Source of the DNA: an uncultured Selenomonadaceae bacterium
Lineage (GTDB): Bacteria > Bacillota > Negativicutes > Selenomonadales > Selenomonadaceae
Direction of reading: 5' to 3'
NCBI GenBank assembly: GCA_905233325.1
Contig: CAJODU010000064.1
Span: 1-9,634, forward strand
DNA: 9,634 nt
The notes below the pieces were generated by a model. It saw nothing but the letters and a program-made list of their open reading frames with translations, did not search any database and was not told the origin of the DNA. A program made the position numbers and the translations under genes. The stretch's first letter is position 1. Each line of letters starts with the position of its first letter. Below are positions 1 through 5,348 of this stretch, piece by piece.

Positions 1-1
1 A

Positions 2-181
2 TTGTTGGAATGGGCTATTAACGAAGAAGACAAAGTAATGGAACAGCTTAAAAAAGAAGGTGCTATTATGGGTCTTGATGGACATCAAGACAGATTTGCC
101 TATATTAATAAAGCTGTAAAAGAAGGCATGAAAAAAATCATTTTTAAGTACGATTTACCTAACAAAGCCCAATGGGCGTAA
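2..181 (+). CDS. Unidentified phage protein, C-terminal 59 residues (5' end outside window)
   Basis: An open frame enters at the left edge and ends at TAA 179-181. The visible 59 residues begin LLEWAINEEDKV and end LPNKAQWA. They are charged and probably helical, with no transmembrane stretch and no motif I recognise. The position, upstream of scaffold and capsid genes, is where portal and minor head (SPP1 gp7-like) genes normally sit. A minor head protein C-terminus, or an accessory protein fused to one, is therefore plausible by context only. The gene is followed at once by an intrinsic terminator, so it looks like the end of a transcription unit. Codon use resembles the genes downstream. 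That it is coding is likely; its identity is unknown. Confidence 0.6.
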   Translation: MLEWAINEEDKVMEQLKKEGAIMGLDGHQDRFAYINKAVKEGMKKIIFKYDLPNKAQWA

Positions 182-216
182 TTGAACGCTAAAAACTGAA
201 TATGCTAATTGAACAT

Positions 217-242
217 AGCACACCATCGCGGTGTGCTTTTCT
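217..242 (+). terminator. Rho-independent terminator
   Basis: An 8-bp perfect stem, AGCACACC (217-224) with GGTGTGCT (230-237), encloses the loop ATCGC and is followed by TTTCT. The stem is GC-rich for this AT-rich sequence. It lies 35 bases after the stop of the upstream gene. The opposite strand lacks a T tract after the hairpin, so it should work only on + strand transcripts. It may be a partial terminator, because no clear promoter is seen between it and the scaffold and capsid genes. Confidence 0.8.
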
Positions 243-252
243 ATTTGGTAGA

Positions 253-260
253 AAGGCGGT
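253..260 (+). promoter_or_regulatory. Ribosome binding site fixing the start at 268
   Basis: AAGGCGG lies about 8 bases before ATG 268. It supports that ATG over the in-frame ATG at 202, which lies 5' of the terminator hairpin and would force translation through it. Confidence 0.55.
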
Positions 261-267
261 TATCCAT

Positions 268-468
268 ATGCAAATGTATTGTTATTTGGTGAGCTGTTTG
301 GTCACATCAAAGCACGGGACACAAAAGATAGAAACTTTTACCATCTACAGACCGAAGCCTATTTCTATAAAGAAAGATTTGGAAGATGAGGAGAAAACCT
401 TGAAAAGTGGACTTGATGTAAAGCAAGTTGATATTCTCAGTTTTTCGCAGTTGAAGGGTGAAATTTAA
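268..468 (+). CDS. Small hypothetical phage protein (66 aa)
   Basis: This 66-residue protein begins MQMYCYLVSCLVTSKHGT. I do not recognise a family. The first third is hydrophobic and beta-prone (YCYLVSCLVT), followed by GTQKIETFTIY, then a charged linker rich in Lys, Glu and Asp. The pattern is that of a short beta-rich domain with a helical tail rather than a clear membrane segment. The frame stays open back to an ATG at 202, but that start precedes the terminator hairpin, whereas ATG 268 has an AAGGCGG site in front of it. The stop overlaps the next start (TAATG, 1 base), which indicates translational coupling with the 241-aa gene. It is the first gene after the terminator, so it may open an accessory block. 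Function is unknown. Confidence 0.6.
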   Translation: MQMYCYLVSCLVTSKHGTQKIETFTIYRPKPISIKKDLEDEEKTLKSGLDVKQVDILSFSQLKGEI

Positions 469-1193
469 TGTATACATTTGCAGAAATGGAAGTCAGACTT
501 CAATACTTGCAATCCATATCGCCAAGCGGAGCTACTCAAATGTTTGCAGAACTTCGAGAGGCACTTGAAAAATATCTCAATCGAGATGAGGAGTTTTGCC
601 TTCAAGTCAACAAGACGCTTGATAAAGTCATTGCCTTTGACATACATTCCAGAATCAAATATGAAAATCAAGAGTTGTTAGAACCGTGGCAAGAAATGTC
701 GTACAGTTTTGATAAGCCAACAGGCTTTGATGATGTTCGTGAGCTATTTGTACTTGATGAAGTCCTTGAAGAGATAATGATGGTAGCTGATATGACTTTC
801 CTGCAAGCGTTCTACATAGTACAAAGTAATGAAGGTGATGGTGGAGGCAGCGGCAGCAGTGAAACAACTGAGCTGCATAATACTTTTGTTGACGAGTGGA
901 TAAAAGCCTTAACAGAAGGGCTTGTAAATGAGCTGGAAGGATTAAAGACAATAATGAAAAGCTGCGCTAATCGCAGTTATGCTTCTGAATGGGCACAGTT
1001 GTTTGAGGAACTTGGCAAGTGCACGAACCACCGCACGGTTAGGACATTTGCAAAAGACATCTTCTATAAACGCGGCTATGGCTGGTTGATTGAGACCTTC
1101 AATCTCGACACGGTTTATAGACCGAGTTATATAGATGATTTGCCTGATTGGGTTGATGATAGTGATACCACAACAACTACAAGCACTGTATAA
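468..1193 (+). CDS. Hypothetical phage protein with Gly/Ser linker (241 aa)
   Basis: The 241-residue product is acidic and mostly helical. A first domain (about 1-120) is joined to a second (about 135-230) by the flexible linker NEGDGGGSGSSETT at residues 121-134. The C-terminus is a threonine run (residues 234-240). There are scattered cysteines and tryptophans, and no signal peptide or transmembrane segment. I recognise no family. AAGGGTGA, 6 bases upstream, serves as ribosome binding site, and the start overlaps the previous stop by one base. Its place between the end of the upstream gene and the scaffold is not a canonical slot for a tail or head structural gene. It could be an accessory (moron-type) gene or a lineage-specific virion protein such as a head decoration. 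That is inference from position and linker architecture only. Confidence 0.75.
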   Translation: MYTFAEMEVRLQYLQSISPSGATQMFAELREALEKYLNRDEEFCLQVNKTLDKVIAFDIHSRIKYENQELLEPWQEMSYSFDKPTGFDDVRELFVLDEVLEEIMMVADMTFLQAFYIVQSNEGDGGGSGSSETTELHNTFVDEWIKALTEGLVNELEGLKTIMKSCANRSYASEWAQLFEELGKCTNHRTVRTFAKDIFYKRGYGWLIETFNLDTVYRPSYIDDLPDWVDDSDTTTTTSTV

Positions 1194-1253
1194 ATATTCA
1201 TAACTGCTTTTAAAAATAATCATAATCAGTAAAAATTTAGGAGGAATTTTGAA

Positions 1254-1511
1254 ATGATAACAAATGAGCTGGAATATTTCACAGCGCAAGAAGCAATCAA
1301 AGCAGGATTGTATGACGCGATAAAGCGCGGTGAATCAAAGTTCAGTGGTCATTACGAACTTTCAAAAGATGGTAATTTCGATATTAAGCAGCAGAATTTT
1401 GTCTTTAAAGACACGAATAATAATCTGCGCATTGGAAAATTCAGAGATGTTGATGAAGTATTAGATTTCATGTCATACATTAGAGAAAGAGAGGTCAAAG
1501 AAAATGTTTGA
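1254..1511 (+). CDS. Small hypothetical phage protein (85 aa)
   Basis: This 85-residue protein is preceded by a near-perfect AGGAGG (1239-1244), 9 bases before the ATG and the strongest ribosome binding site in this part of the window. The sequence starts MITNELEYFTAQEAIKAG and ends with charged helix (YIREREVKENV). The middle has alternating beta-type segments (GHYELSKDGNFDIKQQNFVF). No family is recognised, and there is no membrane or signal segment. Its end overlaps the scaffold start by 8 bases, so the two are translationally coupled. This favours a role in head assembly or regulation linked to the scaffold, but no function can be assigned. A 60-base gap separates it from the previous gene, with no convincing promoter in the gap. 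Confidence 0.7.
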   Translation: MITNELEYFTAQEAIKAGLYDAIKRGESKFSGHYELSKDGNFDIKQQNFVFKDTNNNLRIGKFRDVDEVLDFMSYIREREVKENV

Positions 1512-2133
1512 TATTCAACGATTTGCAGATGGCGGTGAAGGTGCAGCAGAAGGACAACAACAGCAGCAGACTACGCCGCAGCCTGAAACTAAAGACACCA
1601 ACGAAGGCGCAGATAAACAGACCGATAATAAGCCTGAAGTCGATATTGACGCCAAAATTAATGAGGCTATTTCAAAGGCGCAAAAAGCGTGGGAGTCAGA
1701 TTTGAAGAAACGCGAAGCTGCACATCAAAAAGAAATTGAGCGACAAAAGAAAGAAGCCGAAAGGCTTTCCAAGCTGTCAGATGAGGAACGCCAGAAAGCT
1801 GAAATTGAAAACGGTCGTAAGGAACTTGAAATCAAGGAAAAGGAACTTCAACGCAAAGAGCTTATGCTTGAGATGACAAAAGTCCTTGCGGAACGCAAAA
1901 TTCCTGTGCAGTTTATGGAGTACCTTATTGCTGATGATAATGAAAGTACACTTGAAAGAATCAAGACATTTGAAAAGGAATACAAGTCGGCGATTGAAGC
2001 AGGTGTGAATGAAAAGCTCAAAGGCAAAGCACCTCAAGCTGCCGGTGGCAAAGGTACTCAGATAACCGGCAATGAGCGCGTCAAAGGCAGTTTTATGAAA
2101 GCAATTCTGGATAATCAAGTCAAGAGAGGATAG
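1504..2133 (+). CDS. Phage capsid scaffolding protein (DUF4355-like)
   Basis: This protein should act as the internal scaffold of the procapsid, guiding assembly of the capsid protein encoded just downstream. The 209-residue sequence has the expected architecture. A short N-terminal motif FDIQRFA (residues 2-8) comes first, then a disordered Gln/Gly/Thr-rich segment (about 9-48). A long highly charged coiled coil rich in Glu, Lys and Gln follows (about 50-130). Next comes a compact segment RKIPVQFMEYLIADDNES (131-148) followed by ERIKTFEKEY, which resembles the C-terminal half of DUF4355 scaffold proteins. A basic tail ends the protein. The start is supported by GAGG 9 bases upstream and an 8-base overlap with the preceding gene. 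No protease motif is visible in it, so any prohead protease must lie upstream of the window. Confidence 0.85.
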   Translation: MFDIQRFADGGEGAAEGQQQQQTTPQPETKDTNEGADKQTDNKPEVDIDAKINEAISKAQKAWESDLKKREAAHQKEIERQKKEAERLSKLSDEERQKAEIENGRKELEIKEKELQRKELMLEMTKVLAERKIPVQFMEYLIADDNESTLERIKTFEKEYKSAIEAGVNEKLKGKAPQAAGGKGTQITGNERVKGSFMKAILDNQVKRG

Positions 2134-2137
2134 AACG

Positions 2138-2440
2138 ATGAAAAAGAAAATTTTCATAAGTCAGCCGATGAGAGACAAGACAGATGAGCAAATCCTTGCA
2201 GAACGCAAAAAGGCTGTAATGGTTGCTAAGAGCTGTTTTGAGGAAAAAGTTGAAATTATTGATTCATTTTTCCAAGAGGCACCTCACGACGCAAAACCGC
2301 TGTGGTTTCTTGGCAAAAGTCTTGAACTTATGGCTGGCGCAGACGCAGTGGTCTTTGTTAAAGGCTGGGAGAATTATCGCGGTTGCCGGATTGAGCATAC
2401 TTGTGCTATCGAGTATGGCATTAAAATTATAGAGATTTAA
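2138..2440 (+). CDS. DUF4406 protein, nucleoside 2-deoxyribosyltransferase-like
   Basis: This 100-residue protein matches my memory of DUF4406, which has a fold related to nucleoside 2-deoxyribosyltransferases. Visible features are the first strand plus loop KIFISQPM (residues 4-11), a central GADAVVFVKGW (67-77), and RGCRIEH followed by AIEYGIKII near the C-terminus. In the enzyme family the corresponding region carries the catalytic Glu in an E-x-G/A-x-A type helix, and E86 and E92 are candidates here. Family members act on nucleosides or nucleotides, but for DUF4406 no reaction is established to my knowledge. GAGAGGA lies upstream, with only 4 bases from the scaffold stop, so it is co-expressed with the head genes. 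It is not a usual structural protein and sits as an extra gene between scaffold and capsid. Confidence 0.8.
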   Translation: MKKKIFISQPMRDKTDEQILAERKKAVMVAKSCFEEKVEIIDSFFQEAPHDAKPLWFLGKSLELMAGADAVVFVKGWENYRGCRIEHTCAIEYGIKIIEI

Positions 2441-2455
2441 GGAGATGTATTTATT

Positions 2456-3337
2456 ATGGCTGATACTACTTATTTGAAGGATAATCTTCAGGGCTTCGTG
2501 CCTAACATTATTTCAGATGAAATTATCGGAATGGCAGTTAGAGGGTCAAGTATTTTGAGACTTTCTAAAGTCGAAGCTATGGAAAGTGACAACAAAACTT
2601 TCAGTGTTATGAGTAAGGGCGTTGGAGCTTATTGGGTCGGTGAAACTGACCGAATTGGCACGTCAGTAGCAGAGTGGACGTTCCCAGAATTGAAAGCTCA
2701 GAAAATAGCAGTTATCATTCCTGTTTCAAGAGAGAAAATGAATGATACGACTATTGATGTGTTTGGCAATCTCAGACCTTACATTGCAGAGGCTTTCTAT
2801 GAAACCATTGATAAGGCTTGTATATTCGGCGTAAATTCACCTTTTACTGACAGCGTTTATGGCGTAGCAACAGCTTCAAGTCAAGCAATCGCAGTTGGTA
2901 CTAATCCAAAAGTTGACCTTGATATTTCTGACGTAATGGCTGCCGTTGAGAAATCCGGTTTCGATTGCGATGGATTTGTAGCAGGTCTCGACTTCAAGAA
3001 TCAGCTCAGGAAGCTCAGAGACGCTGACGGCAACCAGCTCTATGTTGAAGGTGTCAACGGTAAGACGCTTTATTCATTGCCTGTGGAGTTCAATCGCGCT
3101 AATAGTTGGGACAGCACAAAGGCACTTTGCATTGGTGGCGAGTGGAAATATGCTGTTGTAGGTATTCGCGAAGAGCTGCAATATGAGATTCTCAGAGAAG
3201 CCACACTTCAAAATGTCACAATGTCAGACGGTAAGCCTATGAGCCTTGCAGAAAACGATATGATAGGTCTCAAGGTTACTATGAGAATGGGCTTTGCAAT
3301 CGTTCAACCTAAAGCCTTCGCACTGCTTACTCCTTGA
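2456..3337 (+). CDS. Major capsid protein, HK97 fold (phage_capsid family)
   Basis: The 293-residue product should form the icosahedral shell. It starts directly with an N-arm helix (TYLKDNLQGFVPNIISDEII) and has no long delta domain, consistent with use of the separate scaffold. Family hallmarks are SILRLSKVEAM, GAYWVGET (residues 57-64), and WTFPELKAQKIAVIIPVSREKM (about 74-95). The spine helix LRPYIAEAFYETIDKACIFG (106-125) follows, with an A-domain including FVAGLDFKNQLRKL after it. The length is typical for the short HK97-type capsid proteins of Firmicutes phages. An AAGGAGATG ribosome binding site (AGGAG at 2440-2444) precedes the ATG by 11 bases, among the better sites in the window and fitting the high expression needed. 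Assignment is confident from overall pattern. Confidence 0.93.
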   Translation: MADTTYLKDNLQGFVPNIISDEIIGMAVRGSSILRLSKVEAMESDNKTFSVMSKGVGAYWVGETDRIGTSVAEWTFPELKAQKIAVIIPVSREKMNDTTIDVFGNLRPYIAEAFYETIDKACIFGVNSPFTDSVYGVATASSQAIAVGTNPKVDLDISDVMAAVEKSGFDCDGFVAGLDFKNQLRKLRDADGNQLYVEGVNGKTLYSLPVEFNRANSWDSTKALCIGGEWKYAVVGIREELQYEILREATLQNVTMSDGKPMSLAENDMIGLKVTMRMGFAIVQPKAFALLTP

Positions 3338-3341
3338 TTGA

Positions 3342-3350
3342 AAGGGTGAG
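3342..3350 (+). promoter_or_regulatory. Ribosome binding site fixing the start at 3355
   Basis: AAGGGTGAG lies 4 bases before ATG 3355. It selects that ATG over the TTG at 3334, which overlaps the capsid stop codon and has no site of its own. Confidence 0.6.
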
Positions 3351-3354
3351 CGAA

Positions 3355-3543
3355 ATGTTAGAGTTCAAAGAATACACTAACGGTAAAAGAACTATAAGGG
3401 CAACGGTGAAAATGTATGAAGCCATTTACAGAAATGATGGGTACAAGCCCGTTACCAAGACCGCCGTTAAGAGCAAAGCAAGCAGCAGCATTGATAACGG
3501 CGAGAGTAATAAAGCTAACGCCGGAGAAACAACTGAATCCTGA
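3355..3543 (+). CDS. Small head-module protein (62 aa), unknown role
   Basis: The product has 62 residues. It contains a compact N-terminal unit, FKEYTNGKRTIRATVKMYEAIYRNDGYKPV (residues 4-33), followed by a low-complexity Lys/Ser/Asn/Glu tail (about 36-62). Small proteins with this 'NGxRxIxAT...AYxxxYxxxGY' look are common directly after the capsid gene in Firmicutes phages, where their function is not established to my knowledge. The start at ATG 3355 has AAGGGTGAG before it. An upstream TTG at 3334 is possible but poorly supported. The 3' part overlaps the most likely 5' end of the connector gene in another frame. Confidence 0.7.
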   Translation: MLEFKEYTNGKRTIRATVKMYEAIYRNDGYKPVTKTAVKSKASSSIDNGESNKANAGETTES

Positions 3544-3868
3544 TGTTATATCGTTTTGGATTGAGAAGCTGGTGCTTGACATTCTTGATTATTGTCATCG
3601 CGATGATTTTCCTGACGCTCTCCTCTACACTTGTGTGGACTTGGTGCTTAAAAGATTATCTGACGCGGAAGCCGCAGCGGAAAATATGGAAAGTGACACA
3701 ACAGTTTTACCGCTATCGGAAATCAAGATGGACGACACCAGTTTCAAATTTTATACCGGCTCAATAAAGTCAACGACTGCACCAGATAATATTGGATTGC
3801 TTTCAGACTTGGACTTTGATTCAATCAAGCCACGATTAAATCTTTACAGAAAAGTGGTGTCGCGGTGA
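3491..3868 (+). CDS. Head-tail connector protein (gp6/YqbG-like), start uncertain
   Basis: This frame encodes LTPEKQLNPDVISFWIEKLV, then LDILDYCHRDDFPDALLYTC and a run of helix. It matches the helical connector proteins that dock under the portal in Siphovirus and Myovirus necks: a series of short helices with a central 'CxRxDxPDAL' region, about 120 residues long. The C-terminus, PRLNLYRKVVSR, is also typical. There is no ATG at the expected place. The candidates are TTG 3491 (used here, 125 aa), CTG 3533 with GGAG 6 bases before it, or a far ATG at 3416 that would overlap the previous gene by 128 bases. An ATG does overlap the previous stop (TGATG, 3541-3545), but in the wrong frame. The product is confident by pattern; the start is not. 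Confidence 0.7.
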   Translation: MITARVIKLTPEKQLNPDVISFWIEKLVLDILDYCHRDDFPDALLYTCVDLVLKRLSDAEAAAENMESDTTVLPLSEIKMDDTSFKFYTGSIKSTTAPDNIGLLSDLDFDSIKPRLNLYRKVVSR

Positions 3869-3945
3869 TGAGTGATAATCAAGTATTTGCACTGCTAATA
3901 GTTGCAACTTTTGTTTATGCGATTGTGGAAGTGATTTTCAAATGA
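3868..3945 (+). CDS. 25-aa single-pass membrane microprotein
   Basis: The short frame from ATG 3868 encodes 25 residues. Its core, VFALLIVATFVYAIVEVIF, is almost entirely hydrophobic and long enough for one transmembrane helix, with a polar SDNQ at the N-terminus and a final Lys. Both junctions are stop/start overlaps: TGATG with the connector stop and ATGA with the head-closure start. The gene is thus embedded in a chain of translational coupling, which argues that it is real. The ribosome binding site is weak (GTGGTG), fitting reinitiation after the upstream stop. The function is unknown. It might be a small membrane peptide, or serve mainly to couple its neighbours. Confidence 0.6.
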   Translation: MSDNQVFALLIVATFVYAIVEVIFK

Positions 3946-4319
3946 AAATTCCAGTTGCGAGATTGAAGAAAGCACTGCTCGATGTTATGTATAAAGACGT
4001 TGCCACTGTTTATCGTAGCGTCGAAGTTACTGAAGAAGAGACCGGAGCAACTGACTATAAATTTCAAGTCGTAATCGAAGATTTGCCTTGTAAATTAAGT
4101 CAGTATAAGGACATCAGAGCAGACCAAGATGACAGAGCGCAGGGTATAAGTCTTGATTTTAGATTGACTTGTGACCCTGAAATTGTAATTGAGGAAAACG
4201 ATGTTGTGGACGTAGTGCATGAAGGCGAGACTTTTAAACTTGTAGCTGGCACTTCTTTCAATTACGTCACACATAAGGAAATTAGTATGAGAAGACAAAG
4301 GGAGGCAATGCAACGCTAA
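3942..4319 (+). CDS. Head closure / head-tail adaptor protein (YqbH/XkdH-like)
   Basis: This 125-residue protein has the layout of head-completion (stopper) proteins that close the neck below the connector. An N-terminal helix (residues 5-17) is followed by TVYRSVEV, EDLPCKLSQY, then a beta-rich body (LDFRLTCDPEIVIEENDVVDVVHEGETFKLVAG). The short basic C-terminus is KEISMRRQREAMQR. The segments 'LPCKLSQ', 'NDVVDVVHEGETFKLVAG' and the 'IEEND' turn are what I associate with the XkdH/YqbH (DUF3599-like) group. It starts within the ATGA overlap with the microprotein, with GGAAGTGA about 9 bases upstream. Its place between connector and HK97 gp10-like genes matches the PBSX order. Confidence 0.8.
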   Translation: MKIPVARLKKALLDVMYKDVATVYRSVEVTEEETGATDYKFQVVIEDLPCKLSQYKDIRADQDDRAQGISLDFRLTCDPEIVIEENDVVDVVHEGETFKLVAGTSFNYVTHKEISMRRQREAMQR

Positions 4320-4370
4320 TACGTTTTGTATTTGCTCCCATTTTATTCTCATTTTCATGGTGGTGATTGA

Positions 4371-4754
4371 ATGGCAGGGTTTAAGATTGAGGGTCTTGAT
4401 GAGTTGGCAAATACGCTTGAAAAAGCAGCAGCTAAAATTCCGAATGCTAAAAGGCAATTTCTTGCTAAAGAGGCTGGGTTGGTCAGAAGTCGTGCCATGA
4501 AACATACGCCTGTTGATACAGGATTGCTGCGTGGCAGTTGGAAGCAGACACCGGCTAATGATAATTCAGTGACAATTTATAATAATGTCCATTATGGCAT
4601 TTTTGTAGAAAAAGGACATCGAGTTAAAATTCACGGCAAGTTTACTGGCAAAGTAGTGCCTGGTCGTCATATGCTGAAAAAAGCTCTTGAAGAATCAAAA
4701 GCGAGTATTCAACAGGACGGCAAGGCTATTTTAAATTCGATATTTAACGGGTGA
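4371..4754 (+). CDS. HK97 gp10-like tail completion protein (XkdI-like)
   Basis: The 127-residue product is a clear HK97 gp10 family member (head-tail joining or tail completion). The diagnostic motif TPVDTGLLRGSW is at residues 46-57, followed by NNVHYGIFVEKGH (71-83) and PGRHMLKKAL (97-106), the conserved C-terminal helix. An N-terminal helix (LDELANTLEKAAAK) precedes it. The protein helps terminate the tail tube and attach it to the head. GGTGGTGATTG lies upstream. The 51-base gap before it shows no clear hairpin or promoter. The GTGA end reaches into the following gene's leader. Confidence 0.92.
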   Translation: MAGFKIEGLDELANTLEKAAAKIPNAKRQFLAKEAGLVRSRAMKHTPVDTGLLRGSWKQTPANDNSVTIYNNVHYGIFVEKGHRVKIHGKFTGKVVPGRHMLKKALEESKASIQQDGKAILNSIFNG

Positions 4755-4759
4755 TTGAG

Positions 4760-5347
4760 ATGATAACGGCGACAGATATTAGAAAGGCTTTTGTAAAGCT
4801 GATACAAGAAAAAGCACAACTTCCGTATAAAGTACATTTCAATTACATCAGCAAGTCGAATGAATCGTATGTCTGGGTTGAACTTCAGCCACGTAAAATA
4901 AACTGGGACAAAGTTTATTTCCAGTGGGTCATAAATGTTGATATTCAAGTGATATTGTTTCCAAGCAATCACGCTGAAATCAAACACACAGACCTTTGGG
5001 ATATTTCGGACGCACTTACAAGAGTAATAATGCCGTGTTTGGAAATTGAAACCATAGGCAATACACGGTATATAACAGTGCAAGACGCAAATACCTATAT
5101 CGTTGACGATATTCTGCACTATGAATTTGCTCTTGATTTTACTGATTATGTGCAAAGTGATGAATATGAAGGTTTAGAGTACGACCTTATGGAGAACTTA
5201 GAAGTCAAACTGAATAAAGAGACGCCGCAAAGCGTTTATTTTAATGAACCTTCAAATTATGAACCTAAGGAAGAGGAAAGGCAGAAATTGCTACTTGACC
5301 CTTCAGAATTTATTCAATTTCTGATTGAAAACGGAGGAGATGATTAA
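4760..5347 (+). CDS. Tail terminator-like protein (DUF6838/XkdJ-like)
   Basis: The 195-residue product begins MITATDIRKAFVKLIQEK, then a beta-rich region with SYVWVELQPRKINW and VYFQWVINVDIQVILFP. That resembles the small tail terminator and tail-completion proteins found between gp10-like and sheath genes in PBSX-type clusters. A helix with DLWDISDALTRVI and a C-terminal acidic segment follow. The C-terminal 60 residues (YVQSDEYEGLEYDLMENLE onward) are an acidic extension, longer than I expect for the family. GTG 4751 is an in-frame alternative start; ATG 4760 fits the family's usual 'MIT' start and has GGGTGA upstream. The stop is a single base before the sheath ATG, implying coupling. The family call is by pattern and context. 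Confidence 0.7.
   Translation: MITATDIRKAFVKLIQEKAQLPYKVHFNYISKSNESYVWVELQPRKINWDKVYFQWVINVDIQVILFPSNHAEIKHTDLWDISDALTRVIMPCLEIETIGNTRYITVQDANTYIVDDILHYEFALDFTDYVQSDEYEGLEYDLMENLEVKLNKETPQSVYFNEPSNYEPKEEERQKLLLDPSEFIQFLIENGGDD
5333..5337 (+). promoter_or_regulatory. Strong ribosome binding site for tail sheath
   Basis: GGAGG (within GGAGGAGATG) lies inside the end of the previous gene, 11 bases before ATG 5349. It settles the sheath start: the frame also allows a TTG at 5325, but that codon precedes the site. Confidence 0.75.
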
Positions 5348-5348
5348 T

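Noticed and set aside
182..211. Possible promoter: TTGAAC as -35 and TG-C-TAATTG as extended -10
   Set aside because: The -10 match is poor, the spacing is 18, and transcription would run straight into the hairpin at 217-237. The repeated AATTGAAC (180-187 and 207-214) makes the -35 look better than it is.
202..468. Longer 88-aa form of the first small gene starting at ATG 202
   Set aside because: Its first 22 residues are encoded across the terminator hairpin and look like noise (HSTPSRCAFLF). ATG 268 has a ribosome binding site.
1194..1253. Promoter or hairpin in the 60-base gap before the 85-aa gene
   Set aside because: The gap is AT-rich but has no TTGACA-like box at proper spacing and no stem with a T tract. 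Only the AGGAGG site is convincing.
1504..3337. A prohead protease hidden in the scaffold or capsid gene
   Set aside because: No Ser/His catalytic motif or protease domain is visible. The scaffold is all low-complexity and coiled coil, and the capsid protein lacks a delta domain.
3543..3767. 74-aa hydrophobic frame starting in a TGATG overlap
   Set aside because: It is in a different frame from the connector over the same bases, and the connector frame has clear family-like sequence. The hydrophobic and Trp/Arg-rich composition is what a shadow frame of this gene would give.
4320..4370. Regulatory element in the 51-base gap before the HK97 gp10-like gene
   Set aside because: The sequence is T-rich without a preceding GC stem or a promoter pair. 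It reads as a simple leader with a GGTGGTGATTG ribosome binding site.
4709..5155. 148-aa frame on the minus strand, and other minus-strand frames such as 942-1289 and 4095-4505
   Set aside because: All lie opposite well-supported + strand genes, are rich in Cys, Phe, Ile and His as expected of antisense shadows, and have no convincing ribosome binding sites or family patterns.
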